This document shows positions 1-9,394 of a stretch of DNA of 64,000 nt, piece after piece. Numbering within the stretch: position 1 is the first letter of the stretch; every line of letters starts with the position of its first letter. The position numbers and the translations under genes were made by a program. The DNA lies in the NCBI GenBank assembly GCA_018820205.1, contig JAHJOK010000075.1, positions 62,001-126,000 of the forward strand. The letters are read 5' to 3'. The stretch comes from Alphaproteobacteria bacterium. Its GTDB lineage: Bacteria > Pseudomonadota > Alphaproteobacteria > Caulobacterales > Caulobacteraceae. The notes beneath the pieces are model-generated. The model searched no databases, was not told the DNA's origin, and saw nothing but the letters and a program-made list of their open reading frames with translations.

Positions 1-1
1 G

Positions 2-388
2 GGCGCGGACCTGCGTCGCTGGCCCGAGGGCGAGCGCGCGGCCGCCCGCGCGTGGGTCGAGGCCGATTCGGTCCGGGCCGAGCGCGCCCTGTTCGATGCG
101 CGTCAGACCGACGCCGCCCTGGACGCCTCGCCGCGCCCGGACGTTTCGGCCGCATTGCGCGACCGGGTCATCGCCTCGGCCGCGACGGCCAGTCTGAAGG
201 CGCGGGCCGCCTGGCCGGATCTGCGCAAGCTGTTGTGGATCGGCGGGGCGGGCTGGGCGGCCGCCGCCTGCGCCGGGGTGGTGTTCGGCACGACCCTGGG
301 CGGCCAGATGGCGGCCGACACCCAGGCCTTCTCGGTGTTGGATCAGGCGGCGGCGACGGGACTGGACGATACGGAGATTCTGGGATGA
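2..388 (+). CDS. Anti-sigma-factor-like membrane protein, C-terminal part
   Basis: The gene enters from the left edge, so its start is unseen. The readable part begins with an alanine/arginine-rich cytoplasmic stretch, followed by one hydrophobic segment (around LLWIGGAGWAAAACAGVVFG) and a short periplasmic tail. That layout is typical of single-pass anti-sigma factors that hold an ECF sigma factor at the membrane. Its TGA overlaps the ATG of the next gene (ATGA), so the two are translationally coupled, and the neighbour is a periplasmic sensor-like protein, which fits a sigma/anti-sigma/sensor operon. The sigma gene would lie outside the window. The assignment rests on architecture and context; no zinc-binding motif is visible in the part present. 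Confidence 0.5.
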   Translation, partial: GADLRRWPEGERAAARAWVEADSVRAERALFDARQTDAALDASPRPDVSAALRDRVIASAATASLKARAAWPDLRKLLWIGGAGWAAAACAGVVFGTTLGGQMAADTQAFSVLDQAAATGLDDTEILG

Positions 389-888
389 AGACGCGGACCC
401 TGGTCATCGTCCTGGGCGTCGCCCTGGCCGTATCGGTGGCGATCAATCTGTTCGCCGCGACGGCCGCTTTCACGGCGCTGAACGCCCAGCACCGGATCGA
501 GCGTCGCGTCGACGGCCCGGACCATTCGGGCCGCCGCCCGGGCCCGCGCGAGCTGGTCGCGGCGCTGCGACCCGAAGCCAGAGGCCCCGTGCGCGAGGCC
601 CTGCGCGCCGCCGGCCTGCGGGCCCACCCGGACTTCAAGGAATCCCGACAGGCGCGGCGCGACGCCGTCGCCGCCGCCGCCGCCGATCCCTATGACGCCG
701 CGCGCGTCGGCGCCCTGCTGGCCCAGTCGCGCGCCGCCGAGGAACGCGGCCGGGCCAAGCTGGAGGCCGACGCCCTGGCCATCCTTGCGACTCTGGAGCC
801 CGCCGACCGGGCGGCTTTCGCCCAGATTCTGAACAGCCGCAGCAAGGGCGGGGGCGGCAGGGGCGAGGCGCGGGCGGAGAAACGATAG
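385..888 (+). CDS. Periplasmic heavy-metal-sensor-like protein
   Basis: A 167-residue protein with an N-terminal membrane anchor (residues about 5-30) and an arginine/alanine-rich helical periplasmic domain. The pattern of short helices with PxxR and LxxxR spacing resembles the Metal_resist/CnrX-like group, which senses metal or envelope stress and passes the signal to an anti-sigma factor. The ATG is fixed by the 4-nt overlap with the preceding anti-sigma-like gene. A longer in-frame reading from position 52 is a shadow of the upstream gene. No histidine/cysteine metal-site cluster stands out, so the metal role is inferred from family and context. Confidence 0.55.
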   Translation: MKTRTLVIVLGVALAVSVAINLFAATAAFTALNAQHRIERRVDGPDHSGRRPGPRELVAALRPEARGPVREALRAAGLRAHPDFKESRQARRDAVAAAAADPYDAARVGALLAQSRAAEERGRAKLEADALAILATLEPADRAAFAQILNSRSKGGGGRGEARAEKR

Positions 889-927
889 CTTCGCGCGCTT
901 CCGCTCTCGCCTCGAGCGCGATTGCGC

Positions 928-3360
928 CTAGGCCGCCCGTGCCTGTTGGTCCACCTTTTCCTGCGGTCTGTGCGTGGGGATTTCGAAGCTGACCGTCGTG
1001 CCGACGCCGGGCTCGCTTTCCATCAGCATCTGGCCTTCGTGCAACTCGATCAGGGCCTTGGTCAGGGACAGGCCCAGCCCGGTGCCCTGGGTGGTCTTGG
1101 AATGCTGGCCCTCGACCTGTTCGAACGGCTGGGCCAGCCGGGTCAGGTCCTCGGCGGCGATGCCGATGCCGGTGTCCGCGACGGCGATCCGCACACGGCC
1201 CGGCGCCGCCTCCGCCACGGACACGGTGATCTCGCCGCCCTCCGGCGTAAACTTAACGGCGTTGGAGATCAGGTTCAGCATCACCTGCTTCAGGCCGCGG
1301 TAGTCAGCCTCGATCTCGGGCAGGTCGGCGTCACGCAGCGACAGGGTCAGGCCGGAATCCTGGGCCTTGCCGCGCATCAGCCGGATGGCGTCCTCGCACA
1401 CCTCGGTCAGGGAGACGGGTTCGTAGTGCAAGGTCATCTTGCCGGCTTCGATCTTGGCCATGTCGAGGATGTCGTTGATCAGGCTGAGCAGATGCTGGCC
1501 GGATTTCAGGATGTCGCCGGCGTAGCCCTTGTATTTGGCGTCCCCCAGCGGCCCGAACATCTCGCCCGCCATGATCTCCGAAAAGCCGTTGATCGCGTTC
1601 AGCGGCGTGCGCAGTTCGTGGGACATATTGGCGAGGAACTCGGACTTTGCCTGGTTGGCGGCCTCGGCCCGGGTCATGGCGATCTCGTATTTGCGGGCCA
1701 GCAGGCTGAGTTTTTCCTGGCTGGTCTCCAGCTGGTCGACCATGGCGCGGAGCGAATCCGCGGCCTTCTGGCGCTCCAGCTCCTGGCGCCGGATGGCGGT
1801 GACGTCGGCGGCCGTGACGACCGTGCCGCCGTCGCCGGTGAAACGCTCGGCCAGCTGCAGCACGCGGCCGTCATGCAGTTCGACCTCGCGTGCGCCGGCG
1901 CGGCCCTCGGCCGACGGGCGTTCGGTCTTGATGGCCAGGGCGGCGATGCGCGTCAGTTCGTCCTTCTGCGCGCCCTTCCTGACGGCCTCGTCGGCGAAAC
2001 CGAAGGCGTCCTTGAAGGCCTGGTTCCACAGGATCAGCCGGCCGTGACGGTCGAACAGGACGAAGGCGTCCGACACGCTCTCGATGCCGTCGCGCAGCCG
2101 GCCCTCGGCGGCCTGGGCCTGGGCCTTGGCGCGGCGGGCCTCGGTGATGTCCAGCGCCACGCCCAGGATTGTGGAAAAGCCGTTGTCGCCGCGCCGGCCC
2201 CGCGCCTGACCGCGGGCGTCGATCCAGCGGGCGCCGCCGCCCTCCAGAGGAACGGGAAAGGTGACGTCGAACGCGCCCAGAGTGGCGGCCTGGCGCAGGG
2301 CGTGCTGGACCGGTTCGCGATAGCGGGGATGGATACGCTCCATCACCGTCTCGGCGCTGACAGTCCCGCCTTCGGACAGGCCCAGCAAGGCGGCCATGAA
2401 GTCCGAAACGGTGACCTCCTCGGTGTCCAGATCCCATTCCCAGACGCCGCAGCGCGCCGCCTCGACGGCCACGCGGAAGCGATGTTCGGTCTCGGCCCAG
2501 GCCTTGGACGCCCGCCGCTGTCGCCAGCGCTGCAACAGCGCCAGGCCCAGGACCAGAACGCCCAGCCCCAGCGGCGCCGCCAGCAACCAGAGGTCGCTGA
2601 TGATGGCGGCCGCCCCGGTCGTTTGCGGTCTCCACGCGACGACCGTCAGGCCGGTGTCGCCGACAGGGGCGGACGTCGCCTCCATCGCCCGTCCTGGCCT
2701 CGGCATGCCCCGAGCCGGCGTCTGTGAGGTTTCCAGGGTGGCCAGATCCACGCCCAGACGAGCCTTCAGCGACGGATTTCCGGCGCCGTCGATCACGCCG
2801 TCGGCGGGAGAGACCACCAGAACCCGCAAGCCCTGCCGCGCCGGAACGGGCGTGCGTGCGACGACGCCGGTCGCGTCCTGAGGCGCGCTGGACAACAGGG
2901 CGCGCCGGTTCCAGGTCGGTTGCAGACCTGCGGAGCGTGACGTGTCCAGCGGCTGGAAATCCCCGGCATCGGCGCCGGCCACGGCGCGCGCGCGCCCATC
3001 GATCTCCATTACGGCGAAGGCGCTGCCGGGGGCTGCGGCGTGCGCCGCCTCGACGGCGTCCAGCGGGCGATCCGGTTGGGCGGCCAGGGCCTCGGCCGCC
3101 ACGGTCAGTCCGATCCGGGCGCGGGCCAGCTGGGCGTCCAGGGTCGCCGCCCCAAGGTCGGCGTCTCGGCTCAGGGCCTCGGCGCGCAGCACATTGGCCT
3201 CCCGCGCCGGACGGGTGCTCTCTCGGGCGAACAGCACGACATAGATGGCCAGGCCCAGAGTCAGGGCCAGAACCAGCACCCGCCCCCAGCCGGGCAGGCC
3301 CTCGGGTCGGTCGACGGACCGTCGGCCCGGATGCTGAATGCGGCGCTCGCTGCCCCGCAA
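928..3360 (-). CDS. pleC: PleC-like hybrid-free sensor histidine kinase
   Basis: An 810-residue membrane histidine kinase. Two transmembrane helices (about 28-46 and 255-277) bracket a roughly 200-residue periplasmic sensor. Then come two PAS domains (about 290-410 and 420-530), a coiled linker, HisKA with phospho-acceptor His581 in SHELRTPLN, and HATPase_c with N and G boxes (NLISNAVKF, DTGIGI, GTGLGLS). There is no receiver domain. The dimerisation segment NAINGFSEIMAGEMFGPLGD and the following YKGYAGDIL are characteristic of Caulobacter PleC/DivJ, the bifunctional kinase-phosphatases acting on DivK/PleD to set polar fate. The sensor-PAS-PAS layout and length favour PleC (about 840 aa in Caulobacter). 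The start is a TTG preceded by GGGAGAG. Paralogous kinases share this core, so the symbol is likely rather than certain. Confidence 0.7.
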   Translation of the reverse strand: MRGSERRIQHPGRRSVDRPEGLPGWGRVLVLALTLGLAIYVVLFARESTRPAREANVLRAEALSRDADLGAATLDAQLARARIGLTVAAEALAAQPDRPLDAVEAAHAAAPGSAFAVMEIDGRARAVAGADAGDFQPLDTSRSAGLQPTWNRRALLSSAPQDATGVVARTPVPARQGLRVLVVSPADGVIDGAGNPSLKARLGVDLATLETSQTPARGMPRPGRAMEATSAPVGDTGLTVVAWRPQTTGAAAIISDLWLLAAPLGLGVLVLGLALLQRWRQRRASKAWAETEHRFRVAVEAARCGVWEWDLDTEEVTVSDFMAALLGLSEGGTVSAETVMERIHPRYREPVQHALRQAATLGAFDVTFPVPLEGGGARWIDARGQARGRRGDNGFSTILGVALDITEARRAKAQAQAAEGRLRDGIESVSDAFVLFDRHGRLILWNQAFKDAFGFADEAVRKGAQKDELTRIAALAIKTERPSAEGRAGAREVELHDGRVLQLAERFTGDGGTVVTAADVTAIRRQELERQKAADSLRAMVDQLETSQEKLSLLARKYEIAMTRAEAANQAKSEFLANMSHELRTPLNAINGFSEIMAGEMFGPLGDAKYKGYAGDILKSGQHLLSLINDILDMAKIEAGKMTLHYEPVSLTEVCEDAIRLMRGKAQDSGLTLSLRDADLPEIEADYRGLKQVMLNLISNAVKFTPEGGEITVSVAEAAPGRVRIAVADTGIGIAAEDLTRLAQPFEQVEGQHSKTTQGTGLGLSLTKALIELHEGQMLMESEPGVGTTVSFEIPTHRPQEKVDQQARAA

Positions 3361-3489
3361 GGCGCTCTCCCGGACATGATCGCGGCGCTCCCGGCCCCGA
3401 TGGCCGGGTCAAACGCTGGGCGATTCGACGACACCTGGGAATCTAGGCTGCGTCGCGGAATCCTGTCGAGGTTTGGTTAACGAAAGACT

Positions 3490-4074
3490 TCAGGCGGCGT
3501 GTGCGCGAGACGTCGAGCTCATGGGAGACTGGATTTCGGGCGCGGCGGCCAGCACCTCGGTCACCGTTTTCAGAATTTCGCGGGCCTGCCGGGCCAGGGC
3601 CAGGGTCTGGGGCGGGGCGTCCTCGGGGCTTTCGGCGACGGCGTCAACCAGTGTCTGAGCCAGGGCCATCAGGCGCGGCGACGCGGCGATCAGCCGGGCC
3701 TGGAATTCGATCCTTTGAGGGTCGCGGTCGTATTCGGCGCCGGGCACGCGCCAGCCTCCCCAGTCCGCCCTGTCGGTCACGACGACCGGATAGGTGCCGG
3801 GATAGGGATGGTGCGGCACGTCTTCGGCGGGCTGCCACTTGTTGCGGGCCCGCAACAGCCGCCAGCTGTCCATGTCCTCGGCGGCGGCGTCGTCATCGGT
3901 CGGCAAGAGCAGTTCGGCCGCCTGGAATTCTCGACCCAGACCGACGTCGTACGTGACCTTGACCGGCTCCTCGAAGCCCTTGGCCCAGACGGGCTGGACC
4001 TTTTCGATCTGGGCCCAGGCGCCGACGCATTCGACCCAGACCTTCTGACCCTTCTGGAACTGCGCGCGCGCCAT
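3490..4074 (-). CDS. Conserved hypothetical protein, KOW-like N-terminus
   Basis: A 194-residue soluble protein of unknown function. The first 60 residues (FQKGQKVWVECVGAWAQIE and following) look like a small beta-barrel domain that reads as SH3/KOW-like. The rest is acidic and helical and ends in a tail rich in alanine and serine. An ATG nine codons upstream exists, but the ATG at 4074 has a good AGGAG seven bases ahead, so it is preferred. It lies upstream of pleC on the same strand with a 129-bp gap that probably holds the pleC promoter. No catalytic motif is recognised. Confidence 0.7.
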   Translation of the reverse strand: MARAQFQKGQKVWVECVGAWAQIEKVQPVWAKGFEEPVKVTYDVGLGREFQAAELLLPTDDDAAAEDMDSWRLLRARNKWQPAEDVPHHPYPGTYPVVVTDRADWGGWRVPGAEYDRDPQRIEFQARLIAASPRLMALAQTLVDAVAESPEDAPPQTLALARQAREILKTVTEVLAAAPEIQSPMSSTSRAHAA

Positions 4075-4166
4075 GGGAACTCCTGTCTTCTGACCCGACA
4101 CCTTGGCGGGTGACGCCTTGACGCCGGGTTCAGAGACAGGGTGACGCGCGGGTTAACTCTGTCGGG

Positions 4167-4580
4167 TCAGTGGGGCTGGGAGATCGTTTCCAGCGCCTCG
4201 CCGGCGTATTTTTCCTTCACCCGCGTGGACAGGTCGCCCAGCGAAACGACGCCGACCAGTTTGCCGTGCTTGTCGATCACCGGCAGACGGCGAATCTGCC
4301 CGCCGCCCATCAGGTCCAGCGCGGACTGAAGGTGGTCGGTGTCCAGCACGGTGGTCGCCCCGGTCGTCATGACTTCGGTCACCGGGGTCGAGACCGGCTT
4401 GCCCAGAGCCACCGCCCGCACGGCGATGTCACGATCGGTGATCGTTCCGGCCAGGGCGTCGCCGTCCGCGACCGGCAGGAAGCCGAAGTCGCCGGACGCC
4501 ATTCGGGCGGCCGCCTGTTGAAGGGTGTCGCCGATGTTGGCGACCTGAACGTCCTTGCTCATCACATCACGGATCTTCAC
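4167..4580 (-). CDS. Two-CBS-domain protein
   Basis: A 137-residue protein made almost entirely of a CBS pair: repeat 1 around residues 5-60 (IRDVMSKDVQ; FLPVADGDALAGTITDRDI) and repeat 2 around 70-130 (VTEVMTTGA; RLPVIDKHGKLVGVVSLGDL). Such stand-alone Bateman modules bind adenine nucleotides and regulate partner proteins; the partner is not evident here. The start is GTG with AGGAG upstream. It is monocistronic. Confidence 0.88.
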   Translation of the reverse strand: MKIRDVMSKDVQVANIGDTLQQAAARMASGDFGFLPVADGDALAGTITDRDIAVRAVALGKPVSTPVTEVMTTGATTVLDTDHLQSALDLMGGGQIRRLPVIDKHGKLVGVVSLGDLSTRVKEKYAGEALETISQPH

Positions 4581-4701
4581 GACCGGCTCTCCTTGATCAT
4601 TGGGTTGAGCCTTTCGAACCCGTGGCCGGCCGCCTCGTTCCGCAGGCCGCCCCAGGCCGGGCGCCCTTTCGCTTCATTCGGCCTGCGGCTAAGCCGCCTG
4701 C

Positions 4702-6198
4702 ATGACCGCAGCCGCCGACGCCCGATCCATCCTGACCCGCCTCGGCATCGACGACGCGGTGTTCGACCCCCAAGGTCTGGCGACGCGCTCGCCGATCGAC
4801 GGATCGACCGGCGCCCCGGTTCGGGCGGCGGATGCGGGAGAGGTCGAGGACGCGCTGTCAGCGGCCACGGAGGCGTTTGACGCCTGGCGTCGCGTGCCGG
4901 CCCCGCGTCGGGGCGAACTGGTCCGGCTGCTGGGCGAGGAACTGCGCGCGGCCAAGTCCGACCTCGCCGCCCTGGTCACCCTGGAGGCCGGAAAGATCAC
5001 GTCGGAGGGTCTGGGCGAGGTTCAGGAGATGATCGACATCTGCGACTTCGCCGTCGGCCTGTCGCGTCAGCTGTACGGCCTGACCCTGCCCAGCGAACGG
5101 CCCGGCCACCATATGCGCGAGACCTGGCAGCCGCTGGGGCCGGTCGTGGTCATCTCGGCCTTCAACTTTCCGGTCGCGGTCTGGGCCTGGAACGCGGCGC
5201 TGGCCCTGGTCTGCGGCGACCCGGTGATCTGGAAGCCGTCGGAGAAGACGCCGTTGACCGCGATCGCCGTCCACGCCGTGGCGCAACGGGCGCTGGCCCG
5301 GTTCGGCGACGCACCGTCCGGACTGGTCCAGCTGCTGGTCGGGGGCCGCGATGTAGGCCGGGCCCTGGCCGCCGATCCGCGTGCGGCGCTGGTCTCGGCC
5401 ACCGGATCGACCCGGATGGGCAGGGCGGTGGCGTCCGCCGTCGCCGGTCGTCTGGGCCGGTCTCTGCTGGAGCTGGGCGGCAACAACGCCATGATCCTGA
5501 CGCCCAGCGCCGACATGGACATGGCGGTGCGCGCCATCGCCTTTTCCGCCGTCGGCACCTGCGGCCAGCGGTGCACCAGTCTGCGCCGCCTGCTGGTGCA
5601 CGAAGACGTGGCGGACGCCCTGGTCGCGCGGCTGGCGCGGGCCTACGCCACCCTGCCGGTCGGCGACCCGCGCGAGGACGGCGTGCTGGTCGGGCCGTTG
5701 ATCGATGAAGACGCCGTGCAGGGCTTCGAGGCCGCCTTGGTTCAGGCGGTGGAGCAGGGCGGCGAGATCCTCGTCGGCGGGGACCGGGTCGAGGGCGGCT
5801 ATGTCCGTCCCGCCATTGTCCTCATGCCCGGCCAGAGCGCCGTGGTGATGGCCGAGACCTTTGCGCCGATCCTGTATGTCGTGACCTGGCGGACGTTCGA
5901 CGAGGCGGTGGCGATGCAGAACGCGGCGCTCCAGGGTCTGTCGAGCTGCGTCTTCACCGACAGCGTCCGCGAGGCCGAGACCTTCCTTTCGGCCTGGGGC
6001 TCGGACTGCGGCATCGCCAACGTCAATATCGGGCCGTCCGGCGCAGAGATCGGCGGGGCCTTCGGCGGCGAGAAGGAAACCGGCGGCGGCCGCGAGTCCG
6101 GTTCGGACGCCTGGAAGGCCTATATGCGTCGCCAGACCCAGACGGTGAATTTCTCCGCCGAACTGCCGCTGGCCCAGGGCGTGCGGTTCGAAGTTTGA
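4702..6198 (+). CDS. amaB: Aldehyde dehydrogenase, ALDH7 (alpha-aminoadipate semialdehyde) type
   Basis: A 498-residue NAD-dependent aldehyde dehydrogenase, full length for the family. The Rossmann region carries ISAFNFPVAVWAWN and WKPSEKTP, the general base is Glu257 (LLELGGNN), and the nucleophile is Cys291 (GTCGQRCTS). The GQRCT and SAFNFPVAVW signatures are those of ALDH7/antiquitin, which oxidises L-2-aminoadipate 6-semialdehyde in lysine (pipecolate) catabolism. No other lysine-catabolic gene lies in the window, so substrate assignment rests on the family signature. The start ATG lies 121 bp from the divergent CBS gene. Confidence 0.82.
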   Translation: MTAAADARSILTRLGIDDAVFDPQGLATRSPIDGSTGAPVRAADAGEVEDALSAATEAFDAWRRVPAPRRGELVRLLGEELRAAKSDLAALVTLEAGKITSEGLGEVQEMIDICDFAVGLSRQLYGLTLPSERPGHHMRETWQPLGPVVVISAFNFPVAVWAWNAALALVCGDPVIWKPSEKTPLTAIAVHAVAQRALARFGDAPSGLVQLLVGGRDVGRALAADPRAALVSATGSTRMGRAVASAVAGRLGRSLLELGGNNAMILTPSADMDMAVRAIAFSAVGTCGQRCTSLRRLLVHEDVADALVARLARAYATLPVGDPREDGVLVGPLIDEDAVQGFEAALVQAVEQGGEILVGGDRVEGGYVRPAIVLMPGQSAVVMAETFAPILYVVTWRTFDEAVAMQNAALQGLSSCVFTDSVREAETFLSAWGSDCGIANVNIGPSGAEIGGAFGGEKETGGGRESGSDAWKAYMRRQTQTVNFSAELPLAQGVRFEV

Positions 6199-6205
6199 GA
6201 GAAGT

Positions 6206-6255
6206 GCGGACGTCCACGTCCGCCTGATCGGGGCTCTGCGGACCTGAAGGTCCGC
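6206..6255. repeat. Tandem GCGGAC hairpins
   Basis: Two perfect hairpins lie within 50 bp just after the ALDH stop. The first is GCGGACGT-CC-ACGTCCGC (6206-6223) and the second GCGGACCT-GA-AGGTCCGC (6238-6255). Both share the GCGGAC/GTCCGC stem ends but differ inside with compensatory bases. They could act as an RNA hairpin pair at the transcript end or belong to a dispersed REP-like family. No T-run follows, so a classical intrinsic terminator is not supported. Confidence 0.75.
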
Positions 6256-6299
6256 GCTCCGGCCTCGACACGGCCGCACGCGATCCCCACTGTCAGGAC

Positions 6300-7256
6300 A
6301 TGAACCGCCGCGCCCTCCTGACCCGCGCCGTCCTGCTCGCGGGCGGCCTCGCCGGCGCCTGGTGGCTGAGGGATCACGTGCTGTGGCGCGATCCGGGGGT
6401 CGCCTTCGGCCCTGAAGGAAGCAGCGGCTGGCTGGACTATGACGAGCGGCGCGCCTCGGTGCCGACCGTCGCGGTGACGGTGGCCGGCCGGACCGTCCGC
6501 GCCCTGGTCGATTCCGGGGCCCAATATTCCGTCATCGATCGCGGCCTGTTCGCCGATCTGGGCCTGACCCAGGCCTTCGACCTGCCGCTCGTGGCCTATG
6601 GCGTCGGGGGCGGGGCGCAGATGGGCCGGGGCACGACGCTGACGGTCACGCTCGGGACGATGCGGATCGAGGCCTTGAGGGCCGCCATCCTGTCACTGGG
6701 GCCGCTGGCCGCGGACGATGGACTCTCGGCGCCGCTGATCCTGGGCCAGGACGTGCTGGGCGAGACGGTGCTGGAACTGGACGCGCAGGAAAGCAGGATG
6801 CGATTCCATCCGCGTCAGGATTATCTGATGCCCGGCGACGTGGCGCCGATCGCCGTGCGCCGCGTCCGGGGCGCCCTGTCGACCGAAGTCACCGTCGAGG
6901 GCGCGACGATCGACGCCGTCGTCGACACCGGGGCCTCGGCCATTCTGGCGCTGTCGCGCGAGTCGGCCGAGGGCGCGGGCCTGCTGGACGGCAGGCCGGC
7001 GGAGCGCGGGGCCAGCATCGTCCTCGGCGGGGCCATCGCCTCCGAGATCGTCCGAACCCGGACGATCACCGTCGGAGACCAGCTGTATCGCGACGTGCCG
7101 ACCCCGATCTATGCCGACGTCGCCCTGCCGGGCTTCCCGTCCGCCCTTGTCGGGATGGAGGCCTTCGCGGGGCGCAGGCTGGTGCTGGATCTGGGGGGCG
7201 GACGCCTTCACGCGTCCCGCCCGCTGGACCTGACGGTGGGTCGGCCGCGTCGGTGA
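6300..7256 (+). CDS. Retropepsin-like aspartic protease, membrane anchored
   Basis: A 318-residue protein with an N-terminal signal-anchor (residues 4-24) and two aspartyl-protease half-domains. Half one has the active-site motif VDSGAQYSVID (Asp71) and a later ILGQDVLG; half two has VVDTGASA (Asp209) and LVGMEAF. A double-domain retropepsin in one chain is the pattern of bacterial periplasmic retropepsin-like proteases, so both catalytic aspartates are supplied intramolecularly. The substrate is unknown. It is convergent with proB, with stop codons four bases apart. Confidence 0.82.
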   Translation: MNRRALLTRAVLLAGGLAGAWWLRDHVLWRDPGVAFGPEGSSGWLDYDERRASVPTVAVTVAGRTVRALVDSGAQYSVIDRGLFADLGLTQAFDLPLVAYGVGGGAQMGRGTTLTVTLGTMRIEALRAAILSLGPLAADDGLSAPLILGQDVLGETVLELDAQESRMRFHPRQDYLMPGDVAPIAVRRVRGALSTEVTVEGATIDAVVDTGASAILALSRESAEGAGLLDGRPAERGASIVLGGAIASEIVRTRTITVGDQLYRDVPTPIYADVALPGFPSALVGMEAFAGRRLVLDLGGGRLHASRPLDLTVGRPRR

Positions 7257-7260
7257 CGGC

Positions 7261-8421
7261 TCAGGGGTGCAGGACCATGTCGTCGCGATGGATCGCCACG
7301 CCCGGACCCTTGTAGCCGACGACACCTTCGATCTCGCCCGAATGCCGCCCCCGGATCCGCTGCATTTCCTCGGCGGCGTAGGCGGCCAGACCCACGCCCA
7401 CGACTCCGCCGTCCGCGCGCGCGATCCGCACGCAGTCGCCGCGATCGAACCGACCCTCGACCCCCTGGACGCCCGACGCCAGCAGGCTGCGCCCGCCCGC
7501 CAGGGCCTGTGCCGCGCCGTCGTCGATGGTCAGGGCGCCGGCCGGTTCGAGACTGCCGGCGATCCAGGACTTGTAGGCCTGCAGCGGCGTCGCCGGCGCC
7601 GTGATCAGACTGGCTCGCGCACCGGCCGCGACGGCGCTCAGCGGTCTCGGTTCGACGCCCGAGACGATCAGGGTCGCGCACCCGGCCGAGCGGGCGATGC
7701 GCGCTGATTCCAGCTTGGTCGCCATGCCGCCGCTGCCCATATCGGCGACGGCGTTCGCCCCGCCCGCCATGGCCAGAACCTCGGGGGACAGGGTTTCGAT
7801 CAGCGGCAGGTGCCGGGCCGCAGGCTCGCGACGGGGATCGGCCGTATACAGACCATCGACATCGGACAGCAGGATCAGCAGGTCCGCGCGCACCAGTTGC
7901 GCCGTCCGCGCCGCCAGCCGGTCGTTGTCGCCATAGCGGATCTCTTCGGTCGCGACGGTGTCGTTTTCGTTGACCACCGGTACGACGCCCAACTTCAACA
8001 GCGCCTCCATCGTGGCCCGGGCGTTGAGCCAGCGGCGGCGGCGTTCGGTGTCGTCGCGCGTCAGCAGAACCTGGCCCGAGGTCAGGCCCGCCCCCGCCAG
8101 CGCCCCTTCCCACGCCTGCATCAGCAGCGACTGCCCGACCGCGGCGGCGGCCTGTTTCTCGTCCAGCCGGGCGTTCTTCTCCAGGCCCAGCCGACCCCGG
8201 CCCAGAGCGACGGCCCCGGATGAGACCAGCACGATCTGGCGCCCCTGCGCCCTCAGGTCCGCCAGGTCATGGGCCAGGGCCGCCAGCCACGCCGTGGTCG
8301 GGGACCTGCTGTCCGCATCGACCACCAGCGACGAGCCCACCTTGACCACGATCCGTCTCGCCGCGGCCAGGCTGGCGGAGGGAGAGGCGGGATCGGGCGT
8401 GGCGGGAGCGGAAGCGGTCAC
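7261..8421 (-). CDS. proB: Glutamate 5-kinase
   Basis: A 386-residue enzyme catalysing ATP-dependent phosphorylation of glutamate to gamma-glutamyl phosphate, the first step of proline synthesis. The amino-acid-kinase domain begins after a 20-residue extension with VVKVGSSLV. It contains the substrate loop [10 protein letters not shown], the nucleotide motif [14 protein letters not shown] and GTGGMATK-like [14 protein letters not shown]-terminal PUA domain occupies about residues 290-375. Full length (about 370). The start is GTG. The usual neighbours proA and obgE are not here; instead a zinc metallopeptidase lies 42 bp upstream on the same strand. Confidence 0.95.
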   Translation of the reverse strand: MTASAPATPDPASPSASLAAARRIVVKVGSSLVVDADSRSPTTAWLAALAHDLADLRAQGRQIVLVSSGAVALGRGRLGLEKNARLDEKQAAAAVGQSLLMQAWEGALAGAGLTSGQVLLTRDDTERRRRWLNARATMEALLKLGVVPVVNENDTVATEEIRYGDNDRLAARTAQLVRADLLILLSDVDGLYTADPRREPAARHLPLIETLSPEVLAMAGGANAVADMGSGGMATKLESARIARSAGCATLIVSGVEPRPLSAVAAGARASLITAPATPLQAYKSWIAGSLEPAGALTIDDGAAQALAGGRSLLASGVQGVEGRFDRGDCVRIARADGGVVGVGLAAYAAEEMQRIRGRHSGEIEGVVGYKGPGVAIHRDDMVLHP

Positions 8422-8463
8422 GACGCGACCATGGCGCGCCGAGCGCCGCCCAACAAGCGGTCC

Positions 8464-9315
8464 CTACAGGTCCCGGAAGGTATCGCAGCTGGCCGGATCG
8501 CCGGTCTGATAGCCGCGCTGCAGCCACTCCATCCGCTGGGCCGACGAGCCGTGGGTGAAGCTTTCCGGGCTGACCTGACCGCCCGAGCGGCGTTGCAGGG
8601 CATCGTCGCCGATCGCCGAGGCCGTGCGCAGCCCCTCTTCCAGATCGCCCCGTTCCAGCGCCACCTCGCCGTTCGACACGGACGCGGCGTTCGCGGCCCA
8701 GACGCCGGCGTAACAGTCGGCCTGAAGCTCCAGCGCCACCGAATACTGGTTGGCCTCGCCCTCGGAAGATGCGCGCTGTTGGGCGGCTCGCACCTGATCC
8801 GACGCGCCGGTCAGGGTCTGGACGTGATGGCCGATCTCGTGGGCCAGGACATAGGCGCGGGCGAAGTCGGCGCCCGAGGCGCCCAGCTGGCTTTCCATCT
8901 CGTTCCAGAAACCCAGATCGAGATAAACCTGCCGATCGGTCGGGCAATAGAACGGGCCCATCGCCGACTGACCATAGCCGCACCCGGTCGGAGTGCCCTG
9001 TTCATACAGGACGATATTGTCCGGCGGACGATAGCCGTCCAGCTTGGCGGCCCAGACGTCGTTGATGTTGCGGCCCACCACATCGACGAACAGGCCGGCC
9101 TGGTCCTCGGGCGTGCCCTGGGTTCCTTCCTGCGCCGCGCCCGCCTGACCGAACTGGCTGGCGACCTGGGTGGTGGTCGAGGGGTCGATGCCGAAGACGA
9201 AATAGCCGATCAGGGCCAGGACCGCGACGCCGATGCCGCCGCCCGCGACCGCGCCGCCGCCCATGCCGCGGCGGTCCTCGATCCCGCCGCCCCGCTGTCC
9301 GCCCTGCCAACGCAT
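8464..9315 (-). CDS. Neutral zinc metallopeptidase (YpfJ family)
   Basis: A 283-residue protein with a basic glycine-rich N-terminus, one membrane helix (about 24-43) and a periplasmic metallopeptidase domain with HExxH zinc motif AHEIGHHVQ (His159, Glu160, His163). Conserved flanks include YCPTDRQVYLDL and a downstream QADCYAG carrying the likely third-ligand region. This is the PF04228 family, for which no physiological substrate is established. The 42-bp spacing to proB on the same strand suggests possible co-transcription. Confidence 0.9.
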   Translation of the reverse strand: MRWQGGQRGGGIEDRRGMGGGAVAGGGIGVAVLALIGYFVFGIDPSTTTQVASQFGQAGAAQEGTQGTPEDQAGLFVDVVGRNINDVWAAKLDGYRPPDNIVLYEQGTPTGCGYGQSAMGPFYCPTDRQVYLDLGFWNEMESQLGASGADFARAYVLAHEIGHHVQTLTGASDQVRAAQQRASSEGEANQYSVALELQADCYAGVWAANAASVSNGEVALERGDLEEGLRTASAIGDDALQRRSGGQVSPESFTHGSSAQRMEWLQRGYQTGDPASCDTFRDL

Positions 9316-9394
9316 CGTCGTCTCCCGCTTTTCCTGACCAAGCTAGGCCGGAACGCGGGCGCAGGGGAAGGGATGCAGCGCTTCGACAGGTCGA

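Noticed and set aside
922..2727. Long plus-strand open frame opposite the histidine kinase
   Set aside because: It is antisense to clear HisKA, PAS and ATPase motifs and has composition typical of GC-rich shadow frames.
4858..6279. Long minus-strand open frame opposite the aldehyde dehydrogenase
   Set aside because: Histidine/glutamine/arginine-rich shadow of a gene with intact catalytic motifs.
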